From positions 399,245 through 463,244 of the forward strand of contig NZ_BFCB01000004.1 of the NCBI RefSeq assembly GCF_003569045.1: a stretch of 64,000 nt of DNA. The letters run 5' to 3'. Each line of letters opens with the position of its first letter. Within the stretch, counting starts at the first letter, position 1. Positions 25,738 to 34,792 of the stretch are shown piece after piece. A program made the position numbers and the translations under genes. Origin of the DNA: Aggregatilinea lenta (GTDB lineage: Bacteria > Chloroflexota > Anaerolineae > Aggregatilineales > Aggregatilineaceae). The notes below the pieces were generated by a model. It ran no database searches. It had not been told where the DNA came from and saw only the letters and a list, made by a program, of their open reading frames with translations.

Positions 25738-27050
25738 CAGACCTCCGCCTCCGCCGCACCCGGCGCATCGGTCAGTTCCGGCCCTGCGATTGCCAGCGCG
25801 TATACGTCCGGGTCGAGGTAATGCTGTGCAGCGGCGAGGGCCGCTTCCGGTGTCACGGCGGACACGAGCGTCGGGTAGCGACGCAGGTAATCCAGCCCCA
25901 GCCCATAGCGCTCCATCGACAGGATCGACCCGGCCACGCCCTCGTTCGTTTCGAGCTGAAGTGGCAGCCGTCCGATGAAGTTCGCCTTCACGTCGGCCAG
26001 CTCAACCTCCCCCACCGGCTCGCTGACGATGCGCCGGATCTCGCCGCGAATGGCGTCCAGCGCGCGCTCGACGTTGGCGGGATTCACCCCGGCGATCACA
26101 CGCCACGGTCCCGGCCCCATGCCGCCGTCGACACGGCTGTAACTGTAATACGCCAGCCCGCGCTTCTCGCGGACTTCTGCGCCGATGCGCCCGTACATGC
26201 CGAACACGCCCAGCACGGCGTTCGCCAGCGTCGCAGCCTGCCAGTCCTCCGCGCGCCGCGACGGCCCCGGCACGCCCAGCACCAGATCGACCTGGCTCTT
26301 GCCCGGCAGTGCGACCATTTGCGTGCGCGTGCTGTCCAGCGCCACGCCGTCCGGCGACAACGGCAGATCCGGTTGATCGGGCGCCGACCAGTCCGCAAAG
26401 CACTGCTCCATGAGCGAAATGACGCGCTCCGCAGTCACCGCACCGACGACGATTACGAGCATGCCGCGCGGCCCGTAGTGTCTGGCGTGGAACGCCGCCA
26501 ACTGCTCGCGAAGCAGCGCCGCCAGCGTGTCGAGGCGGCCTTCCGGCAGGCGGCTGTACGGGTGCGAGGGCGGATATGCCAGCTCGCGGAAGGTACGACC
26601 CGCCATGTAGCGCGTGTCCTGCTCGCGGATCTTGAACCCGGTGACGAGCTGGCCGCGCAACCGCTCGACCTGCTCCGCCGGGAACGCAGGGTGCCGCAGC
26701 GCGTCCGACAGCAGATCCAGCAGCATGGGCAGGTCTTCGGCCAGCCCCTTGCCCGAAAACCCGACCGTGTGCAATCCGGCGCTGATCGACAGGCTTGCGC
26801 CGTTGCTTTCCAGCGTCTCGTGGATCGCGGCGAAGTCACGCGTTTCCGTGCCGCGCAGCAGGGACGCTGCCGTGAACGCCGCGAGGCCCTCGCTGCCCGC
26901 CGGATCGAACACTGCGCCCGCGTTCAGCGACCCGGCCATCACCACCGAACGCGCGTTGAAGTTTTCGCGCACGAGCACCACGATGCCGTTCGGCAGTTCG
27001 CGGCGTACGATGTCGTCCGGGCCGGGCAAGGATTCAACCGGTAAGATCAT
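25737..27050 (-). CDS. M16-family peptidase-like protein lacking the zinc motif
   Basis: The 437-residue M16 (insulinase/processing peptidase) homologue has ENFNARSVVMAGSLNAGAVF in the place where active members have the first strand and loop. The HxxEH zinc motif is replaced by AFTAA (58-62 in GLAAFTAASLLRG). The C-terminal M16 domain is complete, with the R/Y-type pair near GLAYYSYSR. That makes it the non-catalytic subunit type. It directly follows an active M16 gene with a 3-base gap, as in heterodimeric pairs such as the mitochondrial processing peptidase or bacterial SPH2682-2681 type enzymes. Confidence 0.9.
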   Translation of the reverse strand: MILPVESLPGPDDIVRRELPNGIVVLVRENFNARSVVMAGSLNAGAVFDPAGSEGLAAFTAASLLRGTETRDFAAIHETLESNGASLSISAGLHTVGFSGKGLAEDLPMLLDLLSDALRHPAFPAEQVERLRGQLVTGFKIREQDTRYMAGRTFRELAYPPSHPYSRLPEGRLDTLAALLREQLAAFHARHYGPRGMLVIVVGAVTAERVISLMEQCFADWSAPDQPDLPLSPDGVALDSTRTQMVALPGKSQVDLVLGVPGPSRRAEDWQAATLANAVLGVFGMYGRIGAEVREKRGLAYYSYSRVDGGMGPGPWRVIAGVNPANVERALDAIRGEIRRIVSEPVGEVELADVKANFIGRLPLQLETNEGVAGSILSMERYGLGLDYLRRYPTLVSAVTPEAALAAAQHYLDPDVYALAIAGPELTDAPGAAEAEV

Positions 27051-27053
27051 GGC

Positions 27054-28343
27054 TCAGGCCCCTTGTCCGCTAGTGGGAATAAACCAGCCAACAGTCCGCT
27101 GCGATCGCTTGAAGGTGCGGCGCGCGGCGTCCTGCATATCGTCCAGCGTCACCGCGTCGAGCTGGTCCAGGTAGCGCAGATACCACTCGTAGCCGGAAAA
27201 ATTCTCAGAAAACGCCAGCCAGAACGCTTGCCCGGTCACGCCCTCGGTTCCGTAAGCAAACAGCGCCTTGGCCTGCTTCTTGGCCTTGTCCAATTCCGCC
27301 TGGGTCAGATCGCCCGCCACCAGCCGGTCGATCTCGGCATCCAGCGCGGCCTGCACGTCTTCAATTCGTCGCCCATCGCGCACGGTCAGCAAGAAACTGA
27401 ACAGGTACGGATCGACGGATGGGTACAGCCCGCCGCCAACCGAGGTCGCCAGTTCCGTCTCGACCAGCGCGCGGTACAGGCGCGACGTCTTGTTGCCGAT
27501 GCTGTCGCCGCCCGGCGCACTCGCCCCGGCCAGCACGCTGTCGATCAGCGCCAGCTTGAACCAGTCGGGATCGGTTGCCCCTGGCGCGCGGTAGACCGTG
27601 AAGATGGTCGAGGCGCTGCCTTCGCGCTCCACGCGCACGGTGCGCTCGCCCTGCTGCGGCGGTTCAGGCCGCACGAACAGCGGCGGCGTGGGCCGCGTGG
27701 GAATCGCCCCGTACAGTGCCTCGACCTGCGCCAGCATCTCGTCCCGATCGAAGTCGCCCACCGCCACGGCGATTGCGTTATTCGGCGCATAGTGCGTGCG
27801 GTAATGCGTGTACAGATCGTCGCGCGTCATACTCTGCAGGTCGGCCATGTCGCCGATGATCTGGTGATGGTACGGGTGCACGCGGAAGGCCGTCGCGCGC
27901 ACAGCCTCCGACAGCCAGAAGCCCGGCGAGTTCTCGGATCCCTGCCGCTCGGAGATGATCACCGTACGCTCCGATTCGACCTCATCCGGGTCGAACAGCG
28001 CATTCTGCATGCGGTCGGCTTCGGCTTCCAGCGCCAGCGCGATCCGACTGGCAGGCAGCGTCTCGAAATAGGCGGTGTAGTCGTACGAGGTCTGCGCGTT
28101 CCAGATGCCGCCCTCGCGATCCACGGCCTTGTCCAGCACACCGGCGGGATATTTCGGCGTGCCCTTGAACATCATGTGCTCGACCCAATGCGAGATGCCG
28201 GTGTGTCCGGTTGGCTCGTTGCGGCTGCCGACGCGGTACAGCACCCACCAGCTAATCACCGGCGCGGTGTGCACCTCTTTGAGCAGAACTGTGAGGCCGT
28301 TCTCAAGAACATGGCGGGTGACGCCCTGCGCCTCGCCGTGCAT
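27054..28343 (-). CDS. M16-family zinc metallopeptidase, active subunit
   Basis: The 429-residue protein has the inverted zinc motif HWVEH (H52, E55, H56) in GISHWVEHMMFKGTPKYPAG, and a downstream Glu in VESERTVIISERQG (the third ligand). The C-terminal M16 domain is present. It cleaves peptides or short proteins, probably as a heterodimer with the inactive partner encoded next. The ATG at 28343 has GGAAGGA 6 bases upstream, so it is preferred over the GTG at 28358. No signal peptide is seen. Confidence 0.93.
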   Translation of the reverse strand: MHGEAQGVTRHVLENGLTVLLKEVHTAPVISWWVLYRVGSRNEPTGHTGISHWVEHMMFKGTPKYPAGVLDKAVDREGGIWNAQTSYDYTAYFETLPASRIALALEAEADRMQNALFDPDEVESERTVIISERQGSENSPGFWLSEAVRATAFRVHPYHHQIIGDMADLQSMTRDDLYTHYRTHYAPNNAIAVAVGDFDRDEMLAQVEALYGAIPTRPTPPLFVRPEPPQQGERTVRVEREGSASTIFTVYRAPGATDPDWFKLALIDSVLAGASAPGGDSIGNKTSRLYRALVETELATSVGGGLYPSVDPYLFSFLLTVRDGRRIEDVQAALDAEIDRLVAGDLTQAELDKAKKQAKALFAYGTEGVTGQAFWLAFSENFSGYEWYLRYLDQLDAVTLDDMQDAARRTFKRSQRTVGWFIPTSGQGA

Positions 28344-28390
28344 GCGGGTTCCTTCCACTGTGTGCCTGCCGCCCTTCCTGGCTTGAGTTT

Positions 28391-28422
28391 AGCAGGGACA
28401 CCGGAGGTCCGGCATCCCTGCT
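28391..28422 (-). terminator. Terminator-like hairpin between ugd and the M16 genes
   Basis: GCAGGGA and TCCCTGC flank an inner CCGGA/TCCGG stem, giving a long imperfect hairpin of about 14 bp. It lies in the 122-base gap after ugd (minus strand). There is only a weak T-containing tail, so strength is uncertain. Confidence 0.5.
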
Positions 28423-28464
28423 CGAAGTTCATCATTGGGGAACGAATGCGCCTCGCCGCCGCTG

Positions 28465-29784
28465 CTAGCCCGCGTAGCTGCTGCCGTCGTAACCGCGACC
28501 GATGCCCCGGTACGTGAAGCCCAGGTCGCGCATTTCCGCCGGTTCGTACAGGTTGCGCGCGTCGATCATGATCGGCGTGCGCATCGCCTCCTTGACTGCC
28601 TTCATGTCGAGGTGCTTGAACTCATTCCACGGCGTCATCACGATCAGCGCATCCGCCTCGCGCGCCAGCACGTACGGATCGTCACACATGTCGAGGTATG
28701 GCATGATCCGCTTGGCGACATCCATCGCCACCGGGTCGTAGCCACGCACGACCGCGCCCTGCGCGTGCAGCTGTTCCGCAATGGTGATCGCGGGCGCGTC
28801 GCGCATGTCGTCGGTGTTCTGCTTGAATGCCAGCCCCAGCAGCGCCACCGTGCGCCCCTCCAACCCGTCCAGCAGCGTCTCGACCTTGGTCAGCACGTGA
28901 TGTCGCTGGAAGGCGTTGATGTCCATCACCGCCTGCAAAAGCTGCGGGTGACGCCCGTGAACCTGCGCCATATGCGCCAGCGCCTTAACGTCCTTCGGGA
29001 AACACGAGCCACCGTAGCCCACACCCGCTTCGAGGAAGTGATGCCCGATGCGCTTGTCGTAGCCCATGCCGCGCGCCACTTCTTTCACATCCGCGCCCAG
29101 CGCCTCGCAGATGTTGGAGATCTCGTTGATGAAGCTGATGCGCGTCGCCAGGAACGCATTCGAGGCATACTTGATCATCTCCGCCGTACGCAAGTCCGTG
29201 ACCATGATCGGGGCGCGCAGCGGCAGGTGAAGCTGCGCGACGCGCTCGGCGGCGTCCATGTCCGTGGAGCCGAGCACGGTGCGGTCGGGGTTGAAGAAGT
29301 CGGTGATCGCCGATCCTTCGCGCAGGAATTCCGGGCAGCTCACCACGCTGAACGAGACCGGAGACGGCTGGCTTTCGCGCACGATGTCCGCCACCCAGTC
29401 GCCCGTTCCCACCGGCACGGTGGACTTGTTGACGATCACCAGCGGCTGCGTCATCGCCTTCGCGATGCTCTCCGCCGCCATGCGCACGTACTGCAGATCC
29501 GCCTCTCCATCCACGCCTTCCGGCGTGCCAACGGCGATGAACACGAACTCGGCGTCCTTCACGGCTTCTTCGTAGGACGTGGTAAAGAACAGGCGCTTGG
29601 CACGCATGGTGCGCTCGACGATCTCGCCCAGGCCCGGCTCGAAAATCGGCAGAATACCCTTCCGCAGATTGGCGATGCGCTCCTCGTTGATGTCGAGCGC
29701 CGTCACACAGTTACCCAGGTCGGCGAAACACGCCGCGGACACCAGCCCAACGTAACCGACCCCAACAACAGTGATGTTCTTCAT
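28465..29784 (-). CDS. ugd: UDP-glucose 6-dehydrogenase
   Basis: The 439-residue protein starts [20 protein letters not shown], with the NAD-binding GxGYVG fold. It has the catalytic cysteine in [12 protein letters not shown] and the family motif [20 protein letters not shown]. It converts UDP-glucose to UDP-glucuronate with NAD for polysaccharide or lipid glycans. I chose the ATG at 29784 because AGGTGAGG lies about 9 bases before it and the NAD motif begins there; the upstream in-frame start at 29817 adds 11 residues outside the fold. It is near a UGM-like flavoprotein and a YbhN-type protein reading the same way. Confidence 0.95.
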   Translation of the reverse strand: MKNITVVGVGYVGLVSAACFADLGNCVTALDINEERIANLRKGILPIFEPGLGEIVERTMRAKRLFFTTSYEEAVKDAEFVFIAVGTPEGVDGEADLQYVRMAAESIAKAMTQPLVIVNKSTVPVGTGDWVADIVRESQPSPVSFSVVSCPEFLREGSAITDFFNPDRTVLGSTDMDAAERVAQLHLPLRAPIMVTDLRTAEMIKYASNAFLATRISFINEISNICEALGADVKEVARGMGYDKRIGHHFLEAGVGYGGSCFPKDVKALAHMAQVHGRHPQLLQAVMDINAFQRHHVLTKVETLLDGLEGRTVALLGLAFKQNTDDMRDAPAITIAEQLHAQGAVVRGYDPVAMDVAKRIMPYLDMCDDPYVLAREADALIVMTPWNEFKHLDMKAVKEAMRTPIMIDARNLYEPAEMRDLGFTYRGIGRGYDGSSYAG

Positions 29785-29898
29785 AGACGTGATCCTCACC
29801 TGATCATAGATTCTCACCGTGCGCGCCCTGCCCCCACGGCAGACGCCACACGGATCATCAACTTAGCTTGATGAAGTGGACGGCGACTCGTGCGGCTG

Positions 29899-31239
29899 CT
29901 AGCGTTCGGGTTGGGACGCGGGCACGTCACGTTGGAGCATCGCCGCCACCTTCCGCCCCATCTCGACCGCGTAATTCGTCCCGCGATCCCACGGGTACAC
30001 CTGGCTCATGCTGGCGAAATAGAGGCCAGGAACCGGCGTGCGCAGGTCGGGTATCGCCTGAGAATGATTCACCAATGGGATTGGCTGGGCGTACTTCACC
30101 CGGTAGACCCACGATTTGCGAATCCAGTCAGGAGAAAAACCGGGATTGAACGTCTTCAGCACGCCCGCGAACCGCTTGACCAGAGCGTCGTCGTTCGTCG
30201 ATAAGTACTCGTGGTCCGGCTCGACGTAATCCCCACAGTAGACGATGTGATCGCCGCCGTAATGTGCGCGATCCATGTAGTTGGTGTGCTCGACCAGCGC
30301 AAGGAACGGGAACTCCCCCTGCGACTTATCGGGATTGTCGGAGGGCAGGCTCAGCCAGTACGTGCCGTCGGTCAGAAGCTTGTGCTTGAGCGCCAGCACG
30401 ACCACCACCGCCCCCATGCTTTTCAGCGACCCGAGCTGGTCACGGTAGCTCTCAGGCAGATCCGGCGCGAGGCGCTGCATGATGTGGGGTGAGCTGGTAC
30501 TGATCACCGCGTCAAACGCTTGCGCCTCCCCGGCGACGGTCACGGCCAGCCCGCCTTCGGGCCGCTGTTCGATACGCTCGACGGGCGTGTTCAGGCAGAT
30601 CGTGACGCCCAGCTCGCGGTCGCGCTCGGCCAGCAGTTCCAGGAACGCCTGGAATCCGCCCGCAAACGTGCCCAGGCGCGGCGTGCGTTTGTAAACCCGC
30701 GCCCAAAACCACGCCATGTTAACCTGATCGTACACGCGGCCAAACTTGCCGATCAGCAGCGAGCGCCAGATGCGCTCGTAGGCTTCGCGACCCATCGTGC
30801 GCCGCAGCCAGCGATCCGCCGTGACACGCTCCATCGGCTGCCAGCGGTCGAAGAACCTCAGGTACAACCCCGTCAGCCCGTAGCGGATTTTCGCCACCCA
30901 CGAGATTGGCAGCCGCAGGTTGGCCGTCACGATGTTGGGCCGGTCCATCTGGTAAATTTTACCGTCGAGCCACAGCGACGTGATCGGTCGCGGGAACAGC
31001 AGCCTGTCCTCTGCTCCCAGTTCTTTCACCAGCCCCAGCACGGCGTCGTCATTGGCAAACCAGTGATGGTAGAACTTTTCGAGGGTCCAGTCCCAGCCTT
31101 CGTCGCGGAAGCCTGCTGCCAGTCCGCCCACTTCGGGACCGGCCTCGTAGACCGTGACGGTATATCCGGCCCGGCTCAGATCGTACGCCGCCGCCAGCCC
31201 TGCCGCCCCTGCCCCAATGATCGCCACCCGCTGCGTCAT
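29899..31239 (-). CDS. FAD-dependent oxidoreductase, UDP-galactopyranose-mutase/amine-oxidase-like
   Basis: The 446-residue protein begins with a dinucleotide-binding fold (VAIIGAGAAGLAAAYDLSRA, then YEAGPEVGGLAAGF). It contains KFYHHWFANDD, LWLDGKIYQMDRPN and a C-terminal FAD block PVPGLYFASMSQVYPWDRGT. These features are typical of the NAD(P)-binding/amine-oxidase group found in sugar-nucleotide clusters. A UGM-like or carotenoid/protoporphyrinogen-oxidase-like reaction is possible; the substrate is not fixed. Its start overlaps the stop of the YbhN-type gene by 4 bases (ATGA), so they are coupled. Confidence 0.85.
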   Translation of the reverse strand: MTQRVAIIGAGAAGLAAAYDLSRAGYTVTVYEAGPEVGGLAAGFRDEGWDWTLEKFYHHWFANDDAVLGLVKELGAEDRLLFPRPITSLWLDGKIYQMDRPNIVTANLRLPISWVAKIRYGLTGLYLRFFDRWQPMERVTADRWLRRTMGREAYERIWRSLLIGKFGRVYDQVNMAWFWARVYKRTPRLGTFAGGFQAFLELLAERDRELGVTICLNTPVERIEQRPEGGLAVTVAGEAQAFDAVISTSSPHIMQRLAPDLPESYRDQLGSLKSMGAVVVVLALKHKLLTDGTYWLSLPSDNPDKSQGEFPFLALVEHTNYMDRAHYGGDHIVYCGDYVEPDHEYLSTNDDALVKRFAGVLKTFNPGFSPDWIRKSWVYRVKYAQPIPLVNHSQAIPDLRTPVPGLYFASMSQVYPWDRGTNYAVEMGRKVAAMLQRDVPASQPER

Positions 31240-32309
31240 CCGATTCTTGCCTCGCCTTCCAGTGTGATCGGCGGATCAGCCGTGCGCTCCTGCGACGCCG
31301 CCTGCTGCGCGCGGCGGAAGTCGCCCCAACCAAGTCCTTGACGGTACAGATAGTAGAACCCCAACAGCGTAATCGGCAACCACAGTGCGGCGTGCAGCAC
31401 GAGCGTATAGGACGCGGCTATCGTCTCGCTGACGCCGTACGCCTTCAGCGTGGCGATGCCTGGCGTGTCGAACGTGCCCACGTAACCGGGCGACGACGGC
31501 AGCGTGGTCGCCAGATTTACGACGGCGGTCATCACCATCAGCACGAAGAAGCTCACCTGAAAATCGAACGCGTGCATCACGAACCAGTATTTGGTCGTTT
31601 CGGTCAACCAGATGAAGATCGACGACACCAGCGTCATCCACACGTCGCGCGGGTGGCGCAAATTCTCCAGGCCCAGCATGAAATGTTCGGCCAGCCCCTG
31701 CACCGGCGCGCGGAAGCGCTGCGGCAGCAGCTTGCCGAACAGCCACGTATAGAGCTGCCGCGTGCGTTCCGGGCGCAGCGCCATCACCAGGAACACCATG
31801 AACGCGCCCCAGAACAGCAGCGTCGAGAGCACCACCACGTTGCGCAGCCAGTCTTCTTTGAAGTCCGCGAACGGCAGCGCGACGAACACGAAGATGAGCA
31901 TTACCAGCCCGTCAAAGATGCGCTCGATGACGATCGTCGCGAGGCTGGCGGGGATATTCACGCCCTCGTTGCGCCGGAGCACGTAGGCGCGGATCACCTC
32001 ACCCGCGCGGAAGGGATATACGTTGTTGCCCATGTAGCCGATGACCACCACCGGGAACAGTTTCCGCAGCGAGATCGGCTTGAGCGAGCGCAGCAGGTAG
32101 TGCCAGCGCCACGTCCGGCCCCACACGGCCAGGAAGTAGACCAGCACCGCCGGAACCAGCCACCCGATTTGCGCGTGGCGCACATCGTCCCAGACGTCGC
32201 CCAGATGCAAGCCGCGCAGACCCAGGTACAAAAACGCGACGCTCACTGCAATGCCCAGGGCCAGCGTCCACCATCGGCGTGCAAAATGGAGCACTTGTCG
32301 CCAGATCAA
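31236..32309 (-). CDS. YbhN/AglD-type lipid-linked glycan flippase-like membrane protein
   Basis: The 357-residue protein of the UPF0104/LPG-synthase membrane-domain type has about eight helices. Typical motifs are VVIGYMGNNVYPFRAGEVIRAY and TLPSSPGYVGTFDTPGIATL. Members of this superfamily are proposed to translocate or elongate lipid-linked sugars or to move phospholipids. It starts with TTG, supported by AAAGGA 8 bases upstream; no better start is visible. It is followed by the FAD oxidoreductase with a 4-base overlap and ugd further down, suggesting a surface-glycan cluster. Confidence 0.88.
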   Translation of the reverse strand: MIWRQVLHFARRWWTLALGIAVSVAFLYLGLRGLHLGDVWDDVRHAQIGWLVPAVLVYFLAVWGRTWRWHYLLRSLKPISLRKLFPVVVIGYMGNNVYPFRAGEVIRAYVLRRNEGVNIPASLATIVIERIFDGLVMLIFVFVALPFADFKEDWLRNVVVLSTLLFWGAFMVFLVMALRPERTRQLYTWLFGKLLPQRFRAPVQGLAEHFMLGLENLRHPRDVWMTLVSSIFIWLTETTKYWFVMHAFDFQVSFFVLMVMTAVVNLATTLPSSPGYVGTFDTPGIATLKAYGVSETIAASYTLVLHAALWLPITLLGFYYLYRQGLGWGDFRRAQQAASQERTADPPITLEGEARIG

Positions 32310-32427
32310 ACGGACGTTCCTTTCATCCCGTACCGAAAAAAGGACAGCGGGGCATTCTACCCCAAAGCCCTACGTGGTGCATCTATCCACGCTGGTGGTA
32401 CACGCCGACCGCGCCATTTCCGCAATA

Positions 32428-32474
32428 ATAAAAAAGAACGGCGCCCTGGTGAGCGCCGCCCTGGAGGTTCTTCT
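32428..32474 (-). terminator. Rho-independent terminator after the SWIM gene
   Basis: On the minus strand AGAAC...CGGCGC pairs with GCGCCG...GTTCT, followed by TTTTTTATTATT. It lies 18 bases past the SWIM gene stop. Confidence 0.7.
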
Positions 32475-32491
32475 ATAAAATTTGGTTAAGG

Positions 32492-32740
32492 CTAGGATTC
32501 AGCCGTGACCGACGCCGGGAGCATCTCAGCAAGAACACGCTCGAGGGCCATCGTATGGCTGCACACACCGCGCGACTTGAAGAAACTGCAATCGCAATCC
32601 CATTGACCGTCCTGGTAGGTTATCGCATGCGGGTTGTTCTCGCCTTCGATAGTGACCTGGAACGACGTAAAGTGAATCCGGTCGCGCTGCTCGGCATACC
32701 GCTTGGCCTTTTCGATCTTGCTGATCATCCCGTAGTCCAT
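32492..32740 (-). CDS. Small SWIM zinc-finger protein
   Basis: The 82-residue protein contains a SWIM motif CxC-x8-CxH (C49, C51, C60, H62 in WDCDCSFFKSRGVCSHTMA). A beta-hairpin-like sequence (SFQVTIEGENNPHAITYQDG) precedes it, and an alpha-helix follows, as in SWIM domains of larger ATPases and transposases. Here the domain stands alone. SWIM domains bind DNA or proteins. An AAAGGAGG ribosome-binding site lies before the ATG at 32740. It may be expressed by readthrough from an upstream small RNA-like leader unit. Confidence 0.85.
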   Translation of the reverse strand: MDYGMISKIEKAKRYAEQRDRIHFTSFQVTIEGENNPHAITYQDGQWDCDCSFFKSRGVCSHTMALERVLAEMLPASVTAES

Positions 32741-32770
32741 AGCTCACTCCTCCTTTAAGCTAACTTAATA

Positions 32771-32865
32771 ACAAAAAAGCACGCGGGAATAACCCCCGCG
32801 TGCTTTAGTGGGCAGATGACAATTGAGGTTGGCTTAAAACGCTCATTGGTTAATCTTCCTTAATT
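32771..32865 (-). ncRNA. Candidate small RNA or attenuator leader
   Basis: From the predicted start near 32865 to the T run ending near 32771 lies a short RNA of about 95 nt. It holds AAGGA followed 9 bases later by a 13-codon frame (32805-32846, MSVLSQPQLSSAH, TAA stop). The stop codon lies on the base of a 12-bp terminator hairpin (AAAGCACGCGGG with CCCGCGTGCTTT, 32776-32806), with TTTTTTG after it. It is either an independent small RNA or a leader whose translation controls readthrough into the SWIM gene. Confidence 0.55.
32773..32806 (-). terminator. Intrinsic terminator upstream of the SWIM gene
   Basis: AAAGCACGCGGG (32776-32787) pairs perfectly with CCCGCGTGCTTT (32795-32806) around a 7-nt loop, followed on the minus strand by TTTTTTGTT. 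It lies between the promoter at 32872-32900 and the SWIM ATG at 32740; it also lies downstream of the PspC operon. Confidence 0.85.
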
Positions 32866-32871
32866 TCTGCC

Positions 32872-32900
32872 AGTATATGAGAAGACTCCTCACCTGTCAA
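32872..32900 (-). promoter_or_regulatory. Strong sigma-70-type promoter
   Basis: On the minus strand TTGACA (32895-32900) and TATACT (32872-32877) are exactly 17 bases apart. The predicted start is near 32865, so transcripts begin upstream of the intrinsic terminator at 32773-32806. Confidence 0.85.
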
Positions 32901-32921
32901 TAATTTGAATCGAATCCGTCA

Positions 32922-33845
32922 CTAAAGCAGCGGTCTGGGCTGCGGAAGCAAATTGAGCGCTTCAATGGCGGTTACGCCTAACGTTCCGCCCAGCCCGAAC
33001 GCGATCACCCCGTCTGCCGCTGCGGCTGCCACGCAAACGGGCAGCGACGAGTCGATCGGCGCGCCTGCGGTTTCGTCGTCGAGCGGATCGAGCACCGCTA
33101 GCAGCGATGGTCCCGACGCCTGCCGCAGCGGGGTCAGCTCAGCCGACATCACACGCAGCGAGGCTCCTTCCGCGACGAGCACGAGTCCGCCGGAGGATGC
33201 CGCCGCCATAGCGGACGGCGATGCGCCGAGCGCCAGACGATGGTGAATCTGCCCGGAGGTGTCGACCAGGAGCGCCTGCCCGGCCCCGACCACCAGCGCC
33301 GCGTCCGACGCGTCCGGCAGGGCAAGGAAACACCCGTCCGCCGGAAGCTTTCCATCCAGTGGGAAGGCTCCCATTGCCAGCGCCTGCTGGAAAAACTGCA
33401 CATGTGACCGTCCATCCAGCGCGGCTACCGTGCCCAGTTCGCGATCAAGCGCCACCGCAGCGAGCGACTCGTCGCCATCGCGCGCCAGCGGAATGATGTC
33501 GCCGTCGATTTCGATCAGAATGTCTTGCCGGGAGTGAATGACACGCATCTGTCCGTCGTGGCTGGTGAGTACGCGCCACATGCCTGCGGGCACCACCGGA
33601 AGCCACGTGCCATCCGGCGCGCGCAAGCCGTCCAGAAAGTCGCGCCAGGAGCCGTGTGCGGGATCACTGGCAGGGGCAGCAGGGATCGTGAGTTGGCCGA
33701 GGTATTCGGCGTCATATGCGCCGAAGAAGAAGACGTCACGCGGGGAGGTCCACGCCGCAATGATCAGTGGATCGTGGGCAAGCAGGTCTACCGCGTACAA
33801 CGGTGCTCCGCTTAACCAGACCCGCCACCCGATCGCCCCGGTCAT
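32922..33845 (-). CDS. Hypothetical protein, beta-propeller-like repeats
   Basis: The 307-residue soluble protein has no signal peptide or membrane segment. It consists of short hydrophobic strands joined by Gly/Asp-rich turns (LVVGAGQALLVDTSGQIHHR; MWRVLTSHDGQMRVIHSRQD), a pattern suggesting a beta-propeller or repeated strand fold. No motif fixes a function. It follows the LiaF-like membrane protein gene by 5 bases, so it is probably the last gene of the PspC operon. Confidence 0.7.
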   Translation of the reverse strand: MTGAIGWRVWLSGAPLYAVDLLAHDPLIIAAWTSPRDVFFFGAYDAEYLGQLTIPAAPASDPAHGSWRDFLDGLRAPDGTWLPVVPAGMWRVLTSHDGQMRVIHSRQDILIEIDGDIIPLARDGDESLAAVALDRELGTVAALDGRSHVQFFQQALAMGAFPLDGKLPADGCFLALPDASDAALVVGAGQALLVDTSGQIHHRLALGASPSAMAAASSGGLVLVAEGASLRVMSAELTPLRQASGPSLLAVLDPLDDETAGAPIDSSLPVCVAAAAADGVIAFGLGGTLGVTAIEALNLLPQPRPLL

Positions 33846-33850
33846 GCCGG

Positions 33851-34792
33851 TTACTCGACGTCGTTCACGATCAGGTGCGCGCCGCCCGGCAGAGAGACGG
33901 TCAGCCCGACCTGAAACGCATCGGTGTTTTTCAGCTTCAACGTGCCGTTGATCAACAGGTCGTAGCGCGCCACGTCGTATTCATACGTGGGCTGGCCGCT
34001 GCCTTCGCCCAGACTCAGCGTCAGCGCGACGTTTTGCGGCACGTTCAGGATGAGATCGCCATCACCCGTGCGTAGCACGCCGGTCATCACTGCGTCCGAG
34101 GGCAGCGTCACTTCCAGATCGCCCTCCCCCACGGCCAGATTGAGCTGTCCGATCCGCAGCGGGCGCAGATTGGCGCTTACGTCGCCCGCGTCACCGCCAA
34201 CGGTCAGTTCCTGCAAGGACACCGCCACCGGCAGTGTCAGGCCGAGCGTGCCGCGCCCGTACGCCTCCAGTTTGGGGATCGCATCCTGCTCCGCTTCCGT
34301 GACGGTCAGTTGGGCAATGTCGCCCTCGGTCGTCCAGTCGAAGGCCACGTCACTTTCGGCGCTGCCCGCGTAATCGGCGCTGACCTCGCGGGTGTCGCCT
34401 TCGGTCGGCTCGATCGTGATCGCGGTGCGGTTCATCGACGCCGCGACGCGCAGTTGACTGGTGGTGTCTTCGACCGCCTGGGCGAACGTCGCCTGCTTGT
34501 CCGCGCGCACCACATCCGCCTGCTGCGCGTACGCCAGCCACACGAGCGCGGCCAGCCCGACCAGCGTACCGGCCAGCGCTATCATCGCATAACTCACGCC
34601 CTGCTGCCCCAACCGCAAACGCCGCCGCCCGACGAGCAGGTCGAACCCGAACAGGACCAGCAGCGCAGGCCACGCCCGCTGCATAATATCCGTTGCAGCC
34701 TCCGGCAGCACGTCTAGCGTGGACAGCAGCCACAGTGCGCCGACGAGCGCGATCAGAAGCGGCCAAATACTGGTTCGGCGAGGTGCGGTCAT
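33851..34792 (-). CDS. LiaF/DUF5668-like membrane protein with C-terminal beta-rich domain
   Basis: The 313-residue protein has three membrane helices near the N-terminus (SIWPLLIALVGALWLLSTL; IMQRAWPALLVLFGFDLLV; YAMIALAGTLVGLAALVWLA), a pattern of LiaI/LiaF-type proteins. A beta-rich extracytoplasmic domain follows (about 120-310, with runs such as LRPLRIGQLNLAVGEGDLEV resembling adhesin-like DUF4097/toast-rack folds). Such proteins often partner PspC in cell-envelope stress sensing. The ATG at 34792 is chosen because GGAGGAG lies upstream. It overlaps the PspC gene by 4 bases. Confidence 0.82.
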   Translation of the reverse strand: MTAPRRTSIWPLLIALVGALWLLSTLDVLPEAATDIMQRAWPALLVLFGFDLLVGRRRLRLGQQGVSYAMIALAGTLVGLAALVWLAYAQQADVVRADKQATFAQAVEDTTSQLRVAASMNRTAITIEPTEGDTREVSADYAGSAESDVAFDWTTEGDIAQLTVTEAEQDAIPKLEAYGRGTLGLTLPVAVSLQELTVGGDAGDVSANLRPLRIGQLNLAVGEGDLEVTLPSDAVMTGVLRTGDGDLILNVPQNVALTLSLGEGSGQPTYEYDVARYDLLINGTLKLKNTDAFQVGLTVSLPGGAHLIVNDVE

